Program-made: the position numbers and the translations under genes
Assembly (NCBI GenBank): GCA_014706295.1
Contig: JACSVZ010000002.1
Location: 20,630,494 to 20,694,493 of the forward strand
Length of the DNA: 64,000 bases
Direction: 5' to 3'
DNA from: Lycocorax pyrrhopterus obiensis
Lineage: Eukaryota; Chordata; Aves; Passeriformes; Paradisaeidae
Shown: positions 12,401 to 24,600 of the stretch, in pieces
How the letters are laid out: each line of letters starts with the position of its first letter
How positions within the stretch are numbered: the first letter of the stretch is position 1
The notes under the pieces: generated by a model
Databases searched by the model: none
Seen by the model: only the letters and a program-made list of their open reading frames with translations
Told to the model about the DNA's origin: nothing

Positions 12401-15400
12401 GCAGATGGATTATCTTAGCACCTGCCTCAGTTATCAAATCTTCAGTTCGCTAGAGGACTTGTTTTCTACACTGCATCTTTCCTTTACTATCAATTTTCTT
12501 AACATAGACTAAATGAAATAGGCTTTTCATAGGCTTTTGTTGTTGTTGTTGCTTTCTTCTTTTTTCTTTTTTTTTGTAAGCTAAGTGTTTTTATCTTTTT
12601 CTGCAAAGCAAAATGTCTCAAAGATTAACAAGATTTTTATATTGAATGTCTACACATGAGCTGGACTACAGCACTGCATTTTGCCATTTTTTATTATCTG
12701 CAGTGGATCTTTAGCATATCCAGCAATTTCTTTTATTTCTTCTATGTACACTACTGTAGGCCAAGCGGCGTCCAAAAAAAAATTACATCTGAATGTATGT
12801 CTGATTGTGTTTCATGCTGTTATTGCTTAGGAGGCATGAATGTTCAGGGTCACTTTAGGTGGTGAGAGGCACGTTAGTGATAATAGCCAGAGCCAGACCT
12901 CCCCTCTTGACTGCAGATTTGCAAGGCAGCAGATAGGAATTCTCTGCATACTTATTTAAAGCTCTTCTGCTTGGATTTAGCACTGTGACATGAATCCAAG
13001 TTTGAGTTATCAATGTTTGTCTCTAACTGCATGAGGCAAAGAACAGCCTAATTCTGTCTTTACCTTTGCTTGTTTGTTTGGGTGTCTTTGCACTTCAGTT
13101 GCTGCTATTTGTTTGTGATTTTGGTGCTATTTTTATGTCTCCATTTCGTTTATCATGTTGCTGAAATCCTTCTGCTAGAAGTGCACCTTCTTTGACTGAC
13201 ACATTGAGGGTGCGATTTTATGAGCACTTATAATTCTTCTTGATTTTTGACAGTTGTGGATTTTCGGCATCTTGGAGATATATTAAGCTTTGTCACCATG
13301 TTGCATTTTATTTTGAAAAATCATTTCCCTCTTTTGTAATTTTAACAAAACTTGTGTTGCTTTATTCTATTTCACAGACATCCCTGGAGCTTTTTAGCCT
13401 TCAGGCACAGAAGTGTATTACAAAATTCCTCCCCTCTTAAAGAAAAGAAAATTACTTGTGTGTAATTCTTCCTCACAGAAGGTAGTGCTGGTAATAGATC
13501 CCAAGGTGCCTTCTTTGTATGTGGGGACTTTTGTTTATTTGTTCACTCAGAGTGAAAAAGAACTCATGTTTTGAAACAGCAGAGATGTGCTACCTACCAA
13601 TGAGGCAGTTTAATGACTCAGAACTTAAATCTTAAATGGCATTGTTCAGTGAGTTTACCCAAAAATCCTGATCTACCACCTACTCGTCATTTAGTGAGCC
13701 ATCTGTGCTCCAGCTCCTTAACTTAGAGCTCTCTGAAGTCTGCCAAACCTGATCTTCTGTGACCAAGTTCCAGTTAGTAGGTTATATAAAGCAATTCCTT
13801 TGTCTAAAGTTTCATGGAGATGTGCATTATACATTGAGGAAGAAGCAAGATAAAAAGTAAGAGAAAGTCTAGGAAATGGAGTAGTGGAATGCAGAATGAT
13901 TAAAAAGTGATTATGAGAAGACATATCTTCTGTAGGATTTTTTTGTTCCTGCTGTTTTGAGGAGTAAGAAGGTAAACAAGTAGATCAACCACAAATAAAA
14001 GAAGGATAGTTAGACGTGTGGTGGAAATGCAGGTAGAGAATAAAGAGGAGGAATAAGCTTAATTATAGTTTTATAATTTGATATTTGCATAATGGATAAA
14101 TATTGCTCAGTTGGCAAATATCTGTATGTTAGTAAACACATGATAATGAACTGTACATAGTAATGGTTTCAGCATATCACTTTTGTGCCAAAACTTACTT
14201 TCTTTATAAGATATTAGTTCTGCTCTATGTATCTTAAAGAGAAGTCTGTTGCAGTTTGCACAGAAAAGAAGCTTAAGGATGAAGAAAATGTTGGTTCTTT
14301 ATACTTCTGCAGATCCAGAATGAGGAGAGCGTTATTCTTTTTCTGGTCGTATGGACTGTGACAGAGATTACTCGATATTCCTTCTACACATTCAACCTGC
14401 TCAACCATTTGCCATACTTCATTAAATGGGCCAGGTGGAGATGTCTTGCACTTGAGTTTCTCAGGATTCTGTGCATGTTGGTTTCACGCATGCTGAACTA
14501 ACACACAGGAGAGCAGATGTTTGAGCTTTGGTTATGTGACAGCAAAGTGCAAGTCGGTTGCTTTCAGTACTTGGGATCATTTTCGCTTGGTTTAAAATGT
14601 TAAAAATATTTTAGCTGAGGTTTTTGGGGTATGGTTTTTCTTTGCTTTCTGTGTCTCGCAGTTTGAACTCTGCTTTCACTTACTCTAATTTTTTTTCTCT
14701 ATCTTTGGAGTCATCTTTTAATTTGCAGTATGACTCTCTACGATGCTCTTGAATACAGTGCCCAAAATTAAGCACATGCGCTAGTCTTTGTGGATGTTAG
14801 TTCTTTAAAAATGTGGGAATCATTGTCACTCAGTCTGTGTTATTTCTACTTCATAAGAAGTTCTGCTTTATCAGAGCTTCTGTAAGATTGTATCCATGTA
14901 GTGAAGTTAAATACTGACTTAGTTTAGCCCACCAAAAATTGTGTTCCATATCAAAGCTATTTTGATTTTGAAGCATACTTAAGGTTGGCCACTAGATCGC
15001 ATACACTACAGAGACTGTGTTTTTCAGGAGAGTTAACTGGAATAGTATTCTGTGTAGTCATTATTTGAAAAATACATTTAAGGCAGACTTATTATGTTAG
15101 AAGAAAAATATCTAACGTAAATTCAGTGCAGGCAACTCTTATTTTAAAGATTTTGTTTGTTATTTTCCTTTATTTTTGTTTTATAGATAATGCAGGTTTG
15201 ATGCTTCTAATGCACTTCTTTGATATGTCTGGTATTTATGTCTATTCTTATAAAACATTATCTTTTTGCTAGTGCCTAAGTTAGAGACTTGTTTAAGCAC
15301 TAAATGACAAACTTAAAGATAGGCAGATTGGCTGTCTTCAGTAGCTTTTTATACAGACTTCAGAAAGAGAAATGCATTCAGAACATAGTACATTGACAGA

Positions 15401-18400
15401 TAATCATTTTTGCCATCAGGTCAGTGTCCCTTGAATAACAGAATTTTGTTTCATTAATATAGACAATAGGTAAAACCCGACATCTCACAGAAGAGATATA
15501 TGGTGAAATATTAATAGAAACAAAACATTTGAAAAGGTATTATTTTTTTCATAGAGTCCAAAATATCCCATCAAGATTCATGGATAAACAAACAGCACAA
15601 CTGGGCATAAATTCAGTACCAAGAGAGATGGAATTTCTGATCTTTACCTTATAACTGCATAGAGACGAACTGTATGTAAGGCATCAGTTCCTTCTTATCA
15701 AATCTACATTCTTCCCCTAATCTATGTTCTTCTTGGTGCTGCCAAGCAATAGGACAAGAGGCAAAGGGCAGAAATTGATGCACAGGAAGTTCCTCCTGAA
15801 TATGAGGAAGAACTTCTTTACTGTGCAGGTGACCATGCTCTGGAACAGACTGTCCAGAGAGGGTGTGAAGTCCCCCTCACTGGAGATAGTCAAGAACCAT
15901 CTGGACACAATCCTGTGCCATGTGCTCCAGGATAACCCTGCTTGAGCAGGGAGGTCCCTTCCAACGTGAACTATTCTGTGATTCCTCTCATCTGTGAGTC
16001 TTCTAAGCCCTTCTGCTTCTAGGAGGGTTTCACGCTTAGTTGCTGCTGTTTTGGATCTCATTTCTTTTGATCAGGGAGTGCACACTGTACCTTTCTCTCT
16101 GTGTGACAGCTCTCATTGCTGTTCCCTATATGAACTGGAGAATTGTTCCTTAGGAGAACCTGGACAGCACAAAGCCTATTGATTACAATTTTCATTTTGT
16201 CAGTGCCTATGTGGCCTTTGGCATTCAAACCACATTTTCTTTAAACTGGATGCTTTGCCTTTTATTTGAACATCATCTGACTTAAAAATGGATCTGATAA
16301 GTTTCTAGCACCTCCTAGTAATTTTCTTTTCTCTTTTTATTCCAATTTCCATTAGTGGTAAATGCAGTATTCCCATGTTGTAGTGAGTAAAACGGCTTTT
16401 GATGTTTTTCAACATCTTCATTATCTTCAAACAAAGTGTAGTACATACAGTTGACCCAGTGTGTGTGCACTGTGATGAAAATATGTAGGATCATCTGAAT
16501 TTGGGATTCAGTCCTGGTCTGAATCCTGTCAATGACAACAGGAGTAAGATTTTAAAAAAATCATTATTGGAGACTAAAAATTTGAGGATTATTTTATTAG
16601 AAAATAAAACATAGACATAAAAACATTCTGATACTTCACTGTCTTTAAGTAAAAGCACTGAGGAATGCATTCTCTTGTCAACCTAAGCAACTCTGTCAAA
16701 AGTAACTGAAACTGATATTGTGTGTCAATTCAGGATGTGGTACTTGATTCTGGTGCAGGAGCTACTGTAATAATTGCCGTGCCACTAATAATAACAAGAG
16801 AAAATTTTAAATTTATGGGGTGTTTCTCACAAGTTTTTTTTATTTTTCAATGCAGATACACCTTTTTTATTATTTTGTATCCTGCTGGAGTTGCAGGTGA
16901 ACTGCTAACCATATATGCTGCTTTACCCTATGTGAAGAAAACAGGAATGTTTTCACTGAGACTTCCCAACAAATATAATGTCTCCTTTGACTACTATTAC
17001 TTCCTTATTATTGTCATGTTCTCCTATGTGCCATGTAAGTATTATTTAACTATAGAAACATATTAATACATAATAATCAATCTTCAGTGATACTATAAAC
17101 ACTGCCTGTATTAAAATTTGCTGAACACTTTCTACTATAAAAGCCTGCTTTCTGTTGTTCCAAGCTTCACTGTGCTTTAATTAGTTAGACTGAAATTTTC
17201 TGTCCTGTGACCTGCTTAGGAACATAAGCTGCCTTAAAAATTTCAATGAAAATGCTGAAATTATTTCTCAGACTTGGACGAAGTAAAAAAACTTTTTGCT
17301 TACACACAGAAATGTCAGTAGCTGTGTCGCTGAGACTTTCTAGTGCCTCTCCCACTTTGAGTAATGGCTTAAAAATGGTCCTGCAAGTTGTGCCAGAGAT
17401 TTGCTGTGGCTTTTTTGCTACTAATAACCATTTATCTTGGAAAAATCACCATTCAAGCAGGCTCAGGAAAAACTTGAAGCAGTATTCTCCAAGATTTCAT
17501 TTCACAGGAATTAACCCCCCCAAATCTCTCTGAACATCTGCAGTCCCTGGTTTCATCAGTTTGTGCTCGTACTTACGCATACCAGAAGCCATGGAGATAA
17601 CAGTAGGGAGAGTATCTGTCTTTCACTTCCAGTGTTATTTCCACTGCTACCTAAGCAGTGAAGACAAGGAGAAAGCAAACTGATATACCAGATATTCCAC
17701 CATGAATGGCACTAGACCAAACTCTGCAAATATAATATTTTAGATAATATTAATAATAGAATATATAACAGGTTTTTTTAATAATCTGTACATTCAGGCA
17801 GCAGATTAGGGAGAGAAATTGAAAAGCAGGAAAATCGAAGTTAACTGATCTGTGATCTGCTTTCATGAAAGGTATTCATTTGAGAAGGTGACCTTCAATA
17901 CGGACTTTTACAATATGCACACACACTGAAATTTTTTGTCCCAAAAATCATGAAGGCCAACAAGAGAGATTTATGTCAGTAAAAAATATTCTAAGGTGTG
18001 ATAATTTACTAACAGTTTTACATCTGTTTATGTAACAATGCTTCTCACCATTAAATATAAGGATCAACTCTGTCAGCAGGACAGTAATATAATAGATGAC
18101 AGGGAGACAGGAAAGAAGGATCTCCTTACTTCAGACTTGAACAAGTAGAGTAAATTTGTATCCTCCTCCAAATCTTAATTCAAACGTGCTTAGGACAGAT
18201 TTGAAGGCTTCAAGCACTACCAGAATGTGGTTGAATCCTGTTTCTACTAGGAAACTGTTGGGGTGAAGTTCCTTGAACACATGGTATTTATTCAGGGGGC
18301 CTTGTCTGAGCTTTGAGTAATTATTGTTTTTTAAATCACTGCAATATTCATGACTTGTTGTTATTTACCTTAATCAACTCAGCCACTGTGTGCCATGATT

Positions 18401-18579
18401 TTTACTCAGTTCATCATTCTGTAAAATTGTGGTTTTCCATTATGTGATCTGTTGAATTTTTTCATCTAATTTGCTTTCTTTTATGCTTTGATCAAGTATT
18501 TCCACAACTCTACTTCCACATGCTGCGGCAGAGAAGAAGGGTGCTTCATGGAGAAGTGATTGTGGAAAAGGACGATTGA
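5810..18579 (+). CDS. HACD1: HACD1 (PTPLA), 3-hydroxyacyl-CoA dehydratase 1, complete, seven coding exons
   Basis: Joined exons 5810-5937, 10130-10247, 11453-11471, 11553-11641, 14313-14434, 16856-17034 and 18497-18579 give 738 nt, 245 residues plus stop, with every junction GT/AG and phases consistent. The product is the ER-membrane enzyme that dehydrates 3-hydroxyacyl-CoA to trans-2-enoyl-CoA, third step of very-long-chain fatty acid elongation. In mammals it is enriched in muscle, and loss causes congenital or centronuclear myopathy. An acidic/lysine-rich N-terminus (to about residue 24) precedes several hydrophobic membrane segments from residue 25 on. Tyr167 and Glu174, seven residues apart in exon 6 (LYPAGVAGE), match the catalytic Tyr/Glu pair established for yeast Phs1. 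HACD1 rather than HACD2 is indicated by the MASSEEDG start, [21 protein letters not shown] and the [10 protein letters not shown]-terminus. The ATG at 5810 has A at -3 and G at +4. The human long form carries about 39 extra N-terminal residues. Confidence 0.95.
8276..8360 (-). repeat. Old CR1 LINE 3'-end remnant
   Basis: The plus strand reads as the reverse complement of the 3' end of an ancient amniote CR1 subfamily. TCTGACCAAAG is followed about 22 bp later by CCCTGTTTCCAATG, the counterparts of the consensus words for 'CTTTGGTCTGA' and 'CACTGTCGGAAACAGG'. It is short and diverged. The identification rests on remembered consensus, not on a database search. Confidence 0.45.
8745..9159 (+). 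repeat. CR1 LINE 3' end, plus orientation
   Basis: About 415 bp match the non-coding-side end of avian CR1 in forward orientation: AAAGGCTGAGAGAGTTGGG at the left, GAGGGTGGTGAGGCACT and GTTCAAAGCCAGGTTGGATGG in the middle, and the tail TCCATTCCAACCCAAACAATCC at the right. It is 5'-truncated, as most CR1 copies are. The open frame through it (8743-8940) is repeat-derived, not a host gene. Confidence 0.9.
10130..10247 (+). CDS. HACD1: HACD1 coding exon 2
   Basis: 118 nt, completes Gly43 and encodes residues 44-82 (begins [12 protein letters not shown], ends FFQTFALLE). The acceptor is TTTTATAG and the donor GTAAAT. The frame ends at a codon boundary. KGTHRGL and [12 protein letters not shown] are family-conserved and closest to HACD1. 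Confidence 0.95.
10248..11452 (+). other. HACD1: HACD1 intron 2
   Basis: 1,205-bp AT-rich intron with acceptor ATTTACAG. Short open frames near 10420-10934 show no recognisable protein. No repeat was identified with confidence. Confidence 0.8.
11453..11471 (+). CDS. HACD1: HACD1 coding exon 3, 19-nt microexon
   Basis: Only 19 nt, encodes VVHCAV and the first base of Gly89. It is flanked by acceptor ATTTACAG and donor GTGAGT. It is required: without it the frame between exons 2 and 4 breaks and the conserved hydrophobic-HC-hydrophobic-Gly motif is lost (IVHCLIG in human HACD1). Confidence 0.92.
11472..11552 (+). other. HACD1: HACD1 intron 3, 81 bp
   Basis: Very short intron between the microexon and exon 4. 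It starts GTGAGT and ends in a T-rich tract (TTTCTCTTTTTAAG). It is about as short as vertebrate introns normally get, so intron-definition splicing is likely. Confidence 0.9.
11553..11641 (+). CDS. HACD1: HACD1 coding exon 4
   Basis: 89 nt, completes Gly89 and encodes residues 90-118 (begins [17 protein letters not shown], ends AHSIKQ). The acceptor is TTTTTAAG and the donor [20 protein letters not shown] is an HACD1-type signature; HACD2 has LTSFQVMSRVF at this point. Confidence 0.95.
11642..14312 (+). other. HACD1: HACD1 intron 4
   Basis: 2,671-bp AT-rich intron ending TACTTCTGCAG. It contains a short TGT-triplet run at about 12538-12551 and T-rich stretches. No exon or confidently identified interspersed repeat was seen. 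Confidence 0.8.
14313..14434 (+). CDS. HACD1: HACD1 coding exon 5
   Basis: 122 nt, encodes residues 119-158 and two bases of Arg159. It includes [13 protein letters not shown] and [10 protein letters not shown], both highly conserved in the PTPLA/HACD family. The acceptor is CTTCTGCAG and the donor GTGGAG, a weaker donor than the others. Confidence 0.95.
14435..16855 (+). other. HACD1: HACD1 intron 5
   Basis: 2,421-bp AT-rich intron containing the CR1 copy at 15731-15984. It ends with a long pyrimidine tract and TGCAG. No other exon was recognised. Confidence 0.8.
15731..15984 (+). repeat. CR1 LINE 3' end with internal deletion
   Basis: Plus-oriented CR1: AGCAATAGGACAAGAGGCAA, GAGGAAGAACTTCTTTACTG, CTTGAGCAGGGAGGT and the tail CCCTTCCAACGTGAACTATT then CTGTGATTC. 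Between GGGAGGT and CCCTTCC the usual 'TTGGACTAGATGATCTCCAGAGG' segment is missing, so the copy has a small deletion near its 3' end. The forward and reverse open frames here are repeat shadows. Confidence 0.9.
16856..17034 (+). CDS. HACD1: HACD1 coding exon 6, catalytic residues
   Basis: 179 nt, completes Arg159, encodes residues 160-218 and the first base of Leu219. It carries the inferred catalytic Tyr167 and Glu174 and the conserved [23 protein letters not shown] and SYVP stretches. The acceptor is TTCAATGCAG and the donor GTAAGT. Confidence 0.95.
17035..18496 (+). other. HACD1: HACD1 intron 6
   Basis: 1,462-bp AT-rich intron. The acceptor is TGATCAAG, with a T-rich tract before it. The open frame near 17246-17533 resembles nothing known. 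Confidence 0.8.
18497..18579 (+). CDS. HACD1: HACD1 coding exon 7 and stop codon
   Basis: 83 nt, completes Leu219 and encodes residues 220-245 (begins [15 protein letters not shown], ends GEVIVEKDD), then TGA at 18577-18579. The last segment ([10 protein letters not shown]) leads into a basic, presumably cytosolic tail. The C-terminus matches mammalian HACD1 and differs from the HKKFE-type end of HACD2. Confidence 0.95.
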
Positions 18580-18715
18580 GTCAAGCTGTGTAACCATGGT
18601 GCTTTTAGTGGAAAGGAAAAGAAAAGAGGGTAAAACCCCAAAACTTCCTCTGATTTTTCTGAGTCCAAGTTTTAAAACATGGAACAAGAATAAACAACTG
18701 TGCCTAAAATATCAT
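18580..18715 (+). other. HACD1: HACD1 3' UTR (minimum), with AATAAA at 18689-18694
   Basis: The first canonical poly(A) signal after the stop is AATAAA at 18689-18694, about 110 bp downstream. Cleavage there would give a very short 3' UTR. The true end may lie further downstream; no transcript evidence is available. Confidence 0.45.
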
Positions 18716-21350
18716 GGACTGTATTATTTTTGCAATTAATATATTTTCAGACCTACCTTTTCATCCTCGGATTCACTTTGATTTTTGATTGTTCATTTCT
18801 TCAAAGAAATTATTTTCTTATTTTCAGTAGGTTGACGAGTAGTTTTAAGAATTAGAATAGTTGGCTACTGTGCCTTCTGTTCTGAAAGTTCTGTTATGAC
18901 CTGTAGTCATTGTCAAGAATAGAAGGAGAGTTGGTAAGTTGTACTGAAAGTGAGTCTTCTGGAAAACAGAGTGTAAATTACGTAATGATGTTTTTCATAG
19001 ACTAGGTGAATTTAATGTTATTTAAGCTTTATGTTAAGTAATACCTTTCCAGTTATAAGTACTGTAGCATGTTGTTCAACATTTTTTGAATTACAGTATC
19101 ATGCTGCAGAATTCCAGAAGGACTTTTGAAAGGAGCTGAATTCTTGATTGTCAGTGCAAATTTGGACCTCCCTGTACTTTCATTTGTCATTTAAAAGATA
19201 CATAGAATAATAGATATAATATTAACTGGTTAAAAGTTTGTGCTGAGGAGTAAACACGATGTGCCTACCTTTCTCTAATCAGTGGCTGGAATGGGACTCC
19301 TTTGCAGAGCAAAGCTGATTGTCAACATGTTTCCTATTCTACATTTAAATTATGTACACAGAAAAATCAGTATTGCATTGAAAAACTGTAGCTATGGTGA
19401 GATATTTGACTTCTTACAATAGCTCAGTGGGATAAAATATATTTGAAATAGCATCTTAAAATATAAATTGTGCTTTAATTCATCCCATTGGGCAATTTTA
19501 ATTGCTCCCTCCCCCTTAATTGTTTATACTGTGTTAACCTAATTCTATTTCATGTCTTCAGTAATCTGCAAGAAGGATCTACAGTGTATTTATAAAATTT
19601 ACGGATGATATTACACCACATGATACCTGAGTGGAAGAGGTCCAACAAATTAGACACAGCCTAAGAGATTCAGAGAAAAGGTGATACATTTGAGGAAGCT
19701 TGGATACTTAGTGAGAGAGAGAAGATGGAAATGTAGTAATGTGGTATGAAGTCTGGGAAATGTAGGCAACAAACCTGTCTTGCTTCTGGCTTCACTAGTG
19801 TCAAAAGAAGAGTATACATATGTGGAAGAGCTGCATCAGGCAGCTGGAAATCAGAATACTTGTGATTTCTGAGGTAATTTCTGGAGTACAGTCTTATATT
19901 TTGGCTACCTCAGGGATGAAGAATTGGATAATCTGCTAAAAGCTCAGAGAACAATAACAAAACTAGTTGAAGTGAGAAAGAAATCGGAAAGATTGAATCG
20001 TTAATATGTGTAATTCTTTGTTATTTGACAAATACATGGAAGAGCTTTTCTAAGTATGAAGGTGTAGCTAGAACTGGTTATATGAATTTGAAACAAGGTA
20101 AATAGCCAATGAATATCAGAAGAAAGGTCCTACCAATAAGATCAATTAGGTTACGGAATGACACAGTGGTGCTTATCAATGCATACAGTGTCTTGGAAGG
20201 TTTTCAGTTAGAATTGGCAAGAGTTTGAACTACATACTTGAATAGGCAGTTTCCATTTTTAGCTTCAATGATTCTATGGTAATACAGCTTTTTTATAATT
20301 TGTAGATACAGCAGAAAAAGCTGTATCAGGTAATTTGATAAAAAAGCAAGGGTTTGCTATATCCCTAACTTTCAAATTCCATTTTGTGCCTTAAATTTTT
20401 GATATTTATGCATGTCTTCATTACACATAAATGAGTTTCCTTTTATATGACAGGTGCATAGTGGACTTGAGACAGAACTGTTGTATTTCTTTAAATTTTA
20501 AAAGATGTAATCTTAGTATTCCTTAAATTTCACACAAGGTGCTCTAATTTAACTTACTACTTCTGTTTTATATGCAGCTAAAATTATTAAAAGTTTTAAA
20601 TATAAACGGCATTTACAACACTGAATCACAAATAGTTGTGTTACATGTGTTCAGACTAGCAGTTGTATGTGTCCAACATTCTTTGAGTGCTGTTTTATAA
20701 ACTCCACTTGCTTTTTGATCTATGAGGAACATATTGGCAGTTTTGGACATATATCTCAGTTAGCAAGCAGAATAGTGTGATGAAATATTAGAAACTAAGA
20801 TTAGATTAAGTTCTATGTCTCTTTTTTTGCTGTCAGGGCAGCTCATGGAAGACCATAGCTATCAATTCATTGAAAATGCATTGGATACTTAAGGATGTGA
20901 TTTTGAAATCCTTGGTCAGATGAGTGTATCCCACAGATAGTATTCCTTCTAAAAGGAATACTTGCACTATAGTCGTTTATTGTATTTGTTTTCATTGTGG
21001 CCTAAGGATATTATCATATATTAATCAGACTTATTCCTATATCCTTTTGTACATGTGAAGTGAAAAAAATGCAACACTGCTACAATCTTGGGTTGCACTT
21101 CCATAAAGCAGCTATGTACAAGGTAACGATACCATTTAAAAACTGATTTACAGCTACAAAACAGTCTTGATAAATAATGAATTAATGAAAGTGAAGCTAA
21201 AGTTTACTTACAGTATCACATTCAATGTTTTATAGACCAGAGAGATTGCCATGTAGATTAGTTTACATGGCATTTACCTAAAACAAAGTAAGCAACTGTT
21301 CTTTTCTTCCTCCTCTTTTTTGACTGAAACCTTTTGCTGAAGCCTCCTTT
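18716..21350. other. Intergenic sequence downstream of HACD1
   Basis: AT-rich, apart from the old CR1 at 19570-20280. It may include additional HACD1 3' UTR at its left. No gene recognised. Confidence 0.6.
19570..20280 (+). repeat. Ancient degraded CR1 LINE
   Basis: Weak but ordered resemblance to CR1 in forward orientation: a diverged 'AAATTTACGGATGATA' word (reverse-transcriptase end region), then an 'AGTCTTATATTTTGGCTACCTCAG'-like segment in the middle, then a terminal TTCAATGATTCTATGG, typical of CR1 3' tails. No intact frame. Boundaries and subfamily are uncertain. Confidence 0.5.
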
Positions 21351-21617
21351 TCACAGAATCAGCAAGGTTGGAAAAGACCTCCAAGATCACAAAGTCCAAC
21401 CTTTGACTGAACACCACCACGTCAACTAGACTATAGCACTAAGTGCAATGTACAATTGCTTCTTGAATGCTTCCAGGGATGGTGGCTCCACCACCTCCCT
21501 AGGCAGCCAGTTCCAATGCCTGACCAGCCTTTCTGTGGAGAAATTCTTCCTGATGTCCAGCCTGAACCTCCCCTGGCACAGCTTGAGACTTTTCCTCTTG
21601 TCTGGTTGCTGGTTGTT
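21351..21617 (-). repeat. CR1 LINE 3' end, minus orientation
   Basis: The plus strand begins TCACAGAATCAGCAAGGTTG, continues with GAAAAGACCTCCAAGATCAC, CTCCACCACCTCCCTAGGCA, GGAGAAATTCTTCCTGATGT and ends around CTCTTGTCTGGTTGCTGGTT. This is the reverse complement of the avian CR1 3' region. It is 5'-truncated. The open frame 21456-21662 across it is repeat-derived. Confidence 0.9.
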
Positions 21618-24600
21618 ATTCTGTTAACGTATCTTCTGAAATGTAGTGAGAATTGCAGGTAAAATCTTCTTGCTATTGACTTCAGATGAGCTAGAATTTT
21701 ATCCTAGGTATCTTATTTAAATTTCAAAATAACATTTTGAAACATTTAATTAACCTGTTAATGGACATTAAAGCTTAAATATGATTTTCATATGGTGCTC
21801 TCTTTCCAACTTCTTTTTTACATCTGTCTTTTTTGTCTTCTTCTCTGCAATATTCCTAGTTTTCTAAAGCATTTAAATCCTCCTGCTTATGTAAGATTAG
21901 GAATGTATTCAAACATCAGCATCTGTAATGTTTGCATGTAGTCTTTAACAAATTGTCATTGTAAAGGTATTTTCTTACTTGTTCAATATATGCCTTTTGA
22001 AATGAATTCATATAGAGCATGGCCTTATGAAACTTTTGAATGGCAGTACAGAGGAATAGGGAGATTCCTTTTAATCAGGTGATATTTCCTACTATTGGTA
22101 GAAACAGAAACAAAACACACCATCCTTCATATAAACTCCACCTGAAACCAGCTGGATTTCTTGAGGTTCTCCCCAGCACTCACACACTGTGAAGAGCTGT
22201 TTTGGGACAGATTGGGTTGTTCCACACCTCGGCCCAGAATGTTTGGAGGTCAGATCCTGGCTTCAGGGCATGGGCAGCAGAAAGGAATGTGGTGCTGAGA
22301 TATTGCGTCTCCTACATTGTCTGCCAAGGGGTCACTGAGGCCATTGTGAGCAGTAGTTGATAGATGTCATTACTCTCACCATGCAGCATGTGAGGTGAGA
22401 GGAAGCTCAGTGTGCTCTCATTACCTTCTGCCTAGGGAGCTCAGGAGATCAGCTGGGAGGATCTCAGTGCACAAAGGGTGTTTTTCTGTGTTGCAGAAAG
22501 GGCTTTCCTGCTCCACTCAGCTATCTTTTGCTATCTCTTAGCCTATATGTCTTGAGATTACTGGTCTGCCAGGATGGGTATGGCACACTGCTCTCAACAT
22601 TAACTGCCTTGGAGAAATGGTGCAGGGTCCTGTTTCTAATTCCCACTGAGCATTGCATTTAGCCAGGTTTGTGTTAATGGATAGATTGCAAGGCTAGTTA
22701 ACAGGGAGATGCATGGAGACCCTTTCTGTGGCCAGATGGAACCTACCTTTTCTTGCCCAGATAGAAATATCTGCATTTTAAATCTAGGTCTAGCTACTGC
22801 TCTGACTGCGGTACTTGCACTCTTCACAGTAGCTTACTTCAGTGGATATTTGGATATGTGTATAATTACTAAATAAACCAGAATGAAACCAAATCACAAC
22901 TGTTATAGTAATTTATAATTTTAAATTAGTTGTTACATTAACAGTTTTTGAATTTAGCTCTTGCTTAATCTGCCTTAGAAAGAAAAAAAGAAAGGAAAGT
23001 TAATAGAAATAAATGTTCTGCACTACGCAGTAGGGCTTCATAAATCAAAATTTTCAGGCAGGCAAACTGGCTGCAGTTCATAAAGGATTGTTTAAGTAGG
23101 TTTTTTTGAACAAAAAAGTTGAAAGCTTTTCTGAAAATCAAGGTTTATTTAAAAGCGTATATTTTAAAATGTGCTGAGACTTACTGTATTATTTATTACC
23201 AGTTTACAATTTAAATTCATGCTGAACCTACAGTTTTTATAGATGATTAACTGTAGCCCATTAAAATGTTTCATTCTGTGTTTGTTACAATGGCTGTTTA
23301 AAAAACAAACTTCCCATTTTTCTGCAGAGCTCTGTGTTCTCTTGCTCAAGTGAGTTGCAGTGTTGTTATTGCCTGCGATGCTTTGCCAGGCTGCTAAAGT
23401 GGCAGGTTTCAGTTTGCCAAGGGTAGCTCCATGAACTTGCTTCCAGGAGGGCACAGCTTCACAGTGGGTGGCACTCTTGGGTCAGTGTCGGGCGCCGTGC
23501 GCCACTGGCGCCGTTTTCGGTGTCTCGAGTGCCTTCAGTAGGACTGACGGCTTTACAGATGGCCCCAGGTGATTCATCCCTATGACCTACCAGATGGAGA
23601 AGACCTGTCTGGTGAACTCTTAGGTCACAAAAGTAAATCTGACAAGTGACCTGAGAGCTGTACCAAGAGAACTGTGGAGAACCTGAATGTTGGGTGACTC
23701 CAGCCCTCTGTAGGAAGCTGCTGCCAATTTCACGCCTGCAGCTGGTAGTGGCTGGTGATGTACGGTACTTTCTGTGTCATGTTGTACCACATGAAACATG
23801 TTGTCTTTTTATTCATACCTCTCTTGCCTCTGTGTTCGGTCTTGAATGTATTTGAATGTCCTTTCAGTTTATGGCTTTGTAAAAGTGTAAGTGCAGAAAA
23901 ATTTAAGTGTATAGAATATATATGTATAGAATTGTACTTAAAGTTTCTTAATAGTGTAAATGCACTGCAACTGCTTATTATTGTTATTTCTTCTGAAATG
24001 CATTAGCATTAGAAGTTTACATGGACAGGAAAGCAACACAATATGGTACTTCTAATAACTTATTTATTTGCAAATATTATAATATTTTTGGGATATAGAT
24101 TCAGATATTTGTTTTAGAGATTGTTAATACCGTAGCACTGTAGAAATTAATCCTCAATTAAAAGACATATTCTAAACTTTGTTCTAGTTGATTTTTTAAA
24201 TTTTTTTTAGCATGTAGAAGTCAGTTCATACAAGCATGCAACATATTACACCAGACTGGTATCTGTTTACAAATGCTATACTTTTTTATCTAGAATTATT
24301 TCACAAATTAATCTTGAGGTCCCCTGTAACATATTTACTCTTACCCAGACAGCCTTTTCATATTTCTTAAGGTATATTCCATAAAAAAGAGGTAGGTTTG
24401 AGTAGTAATACTGGTTTATCCAAGAAGAGCAGAAAACAGGGCATTAAAGAGAATGTCAGCATATATGAAAAAAATTGCATTACAGTGGTCCTGAAATAGA
24501 TGTTCCAGTAGTAGATGTTTCACTGTTTTGGAACAGGACTTTTTTGTGGTATTAACCTTTGGGAGGAGTGGAGGCAGTGAACATCCTCTGGCTGTCCTTT

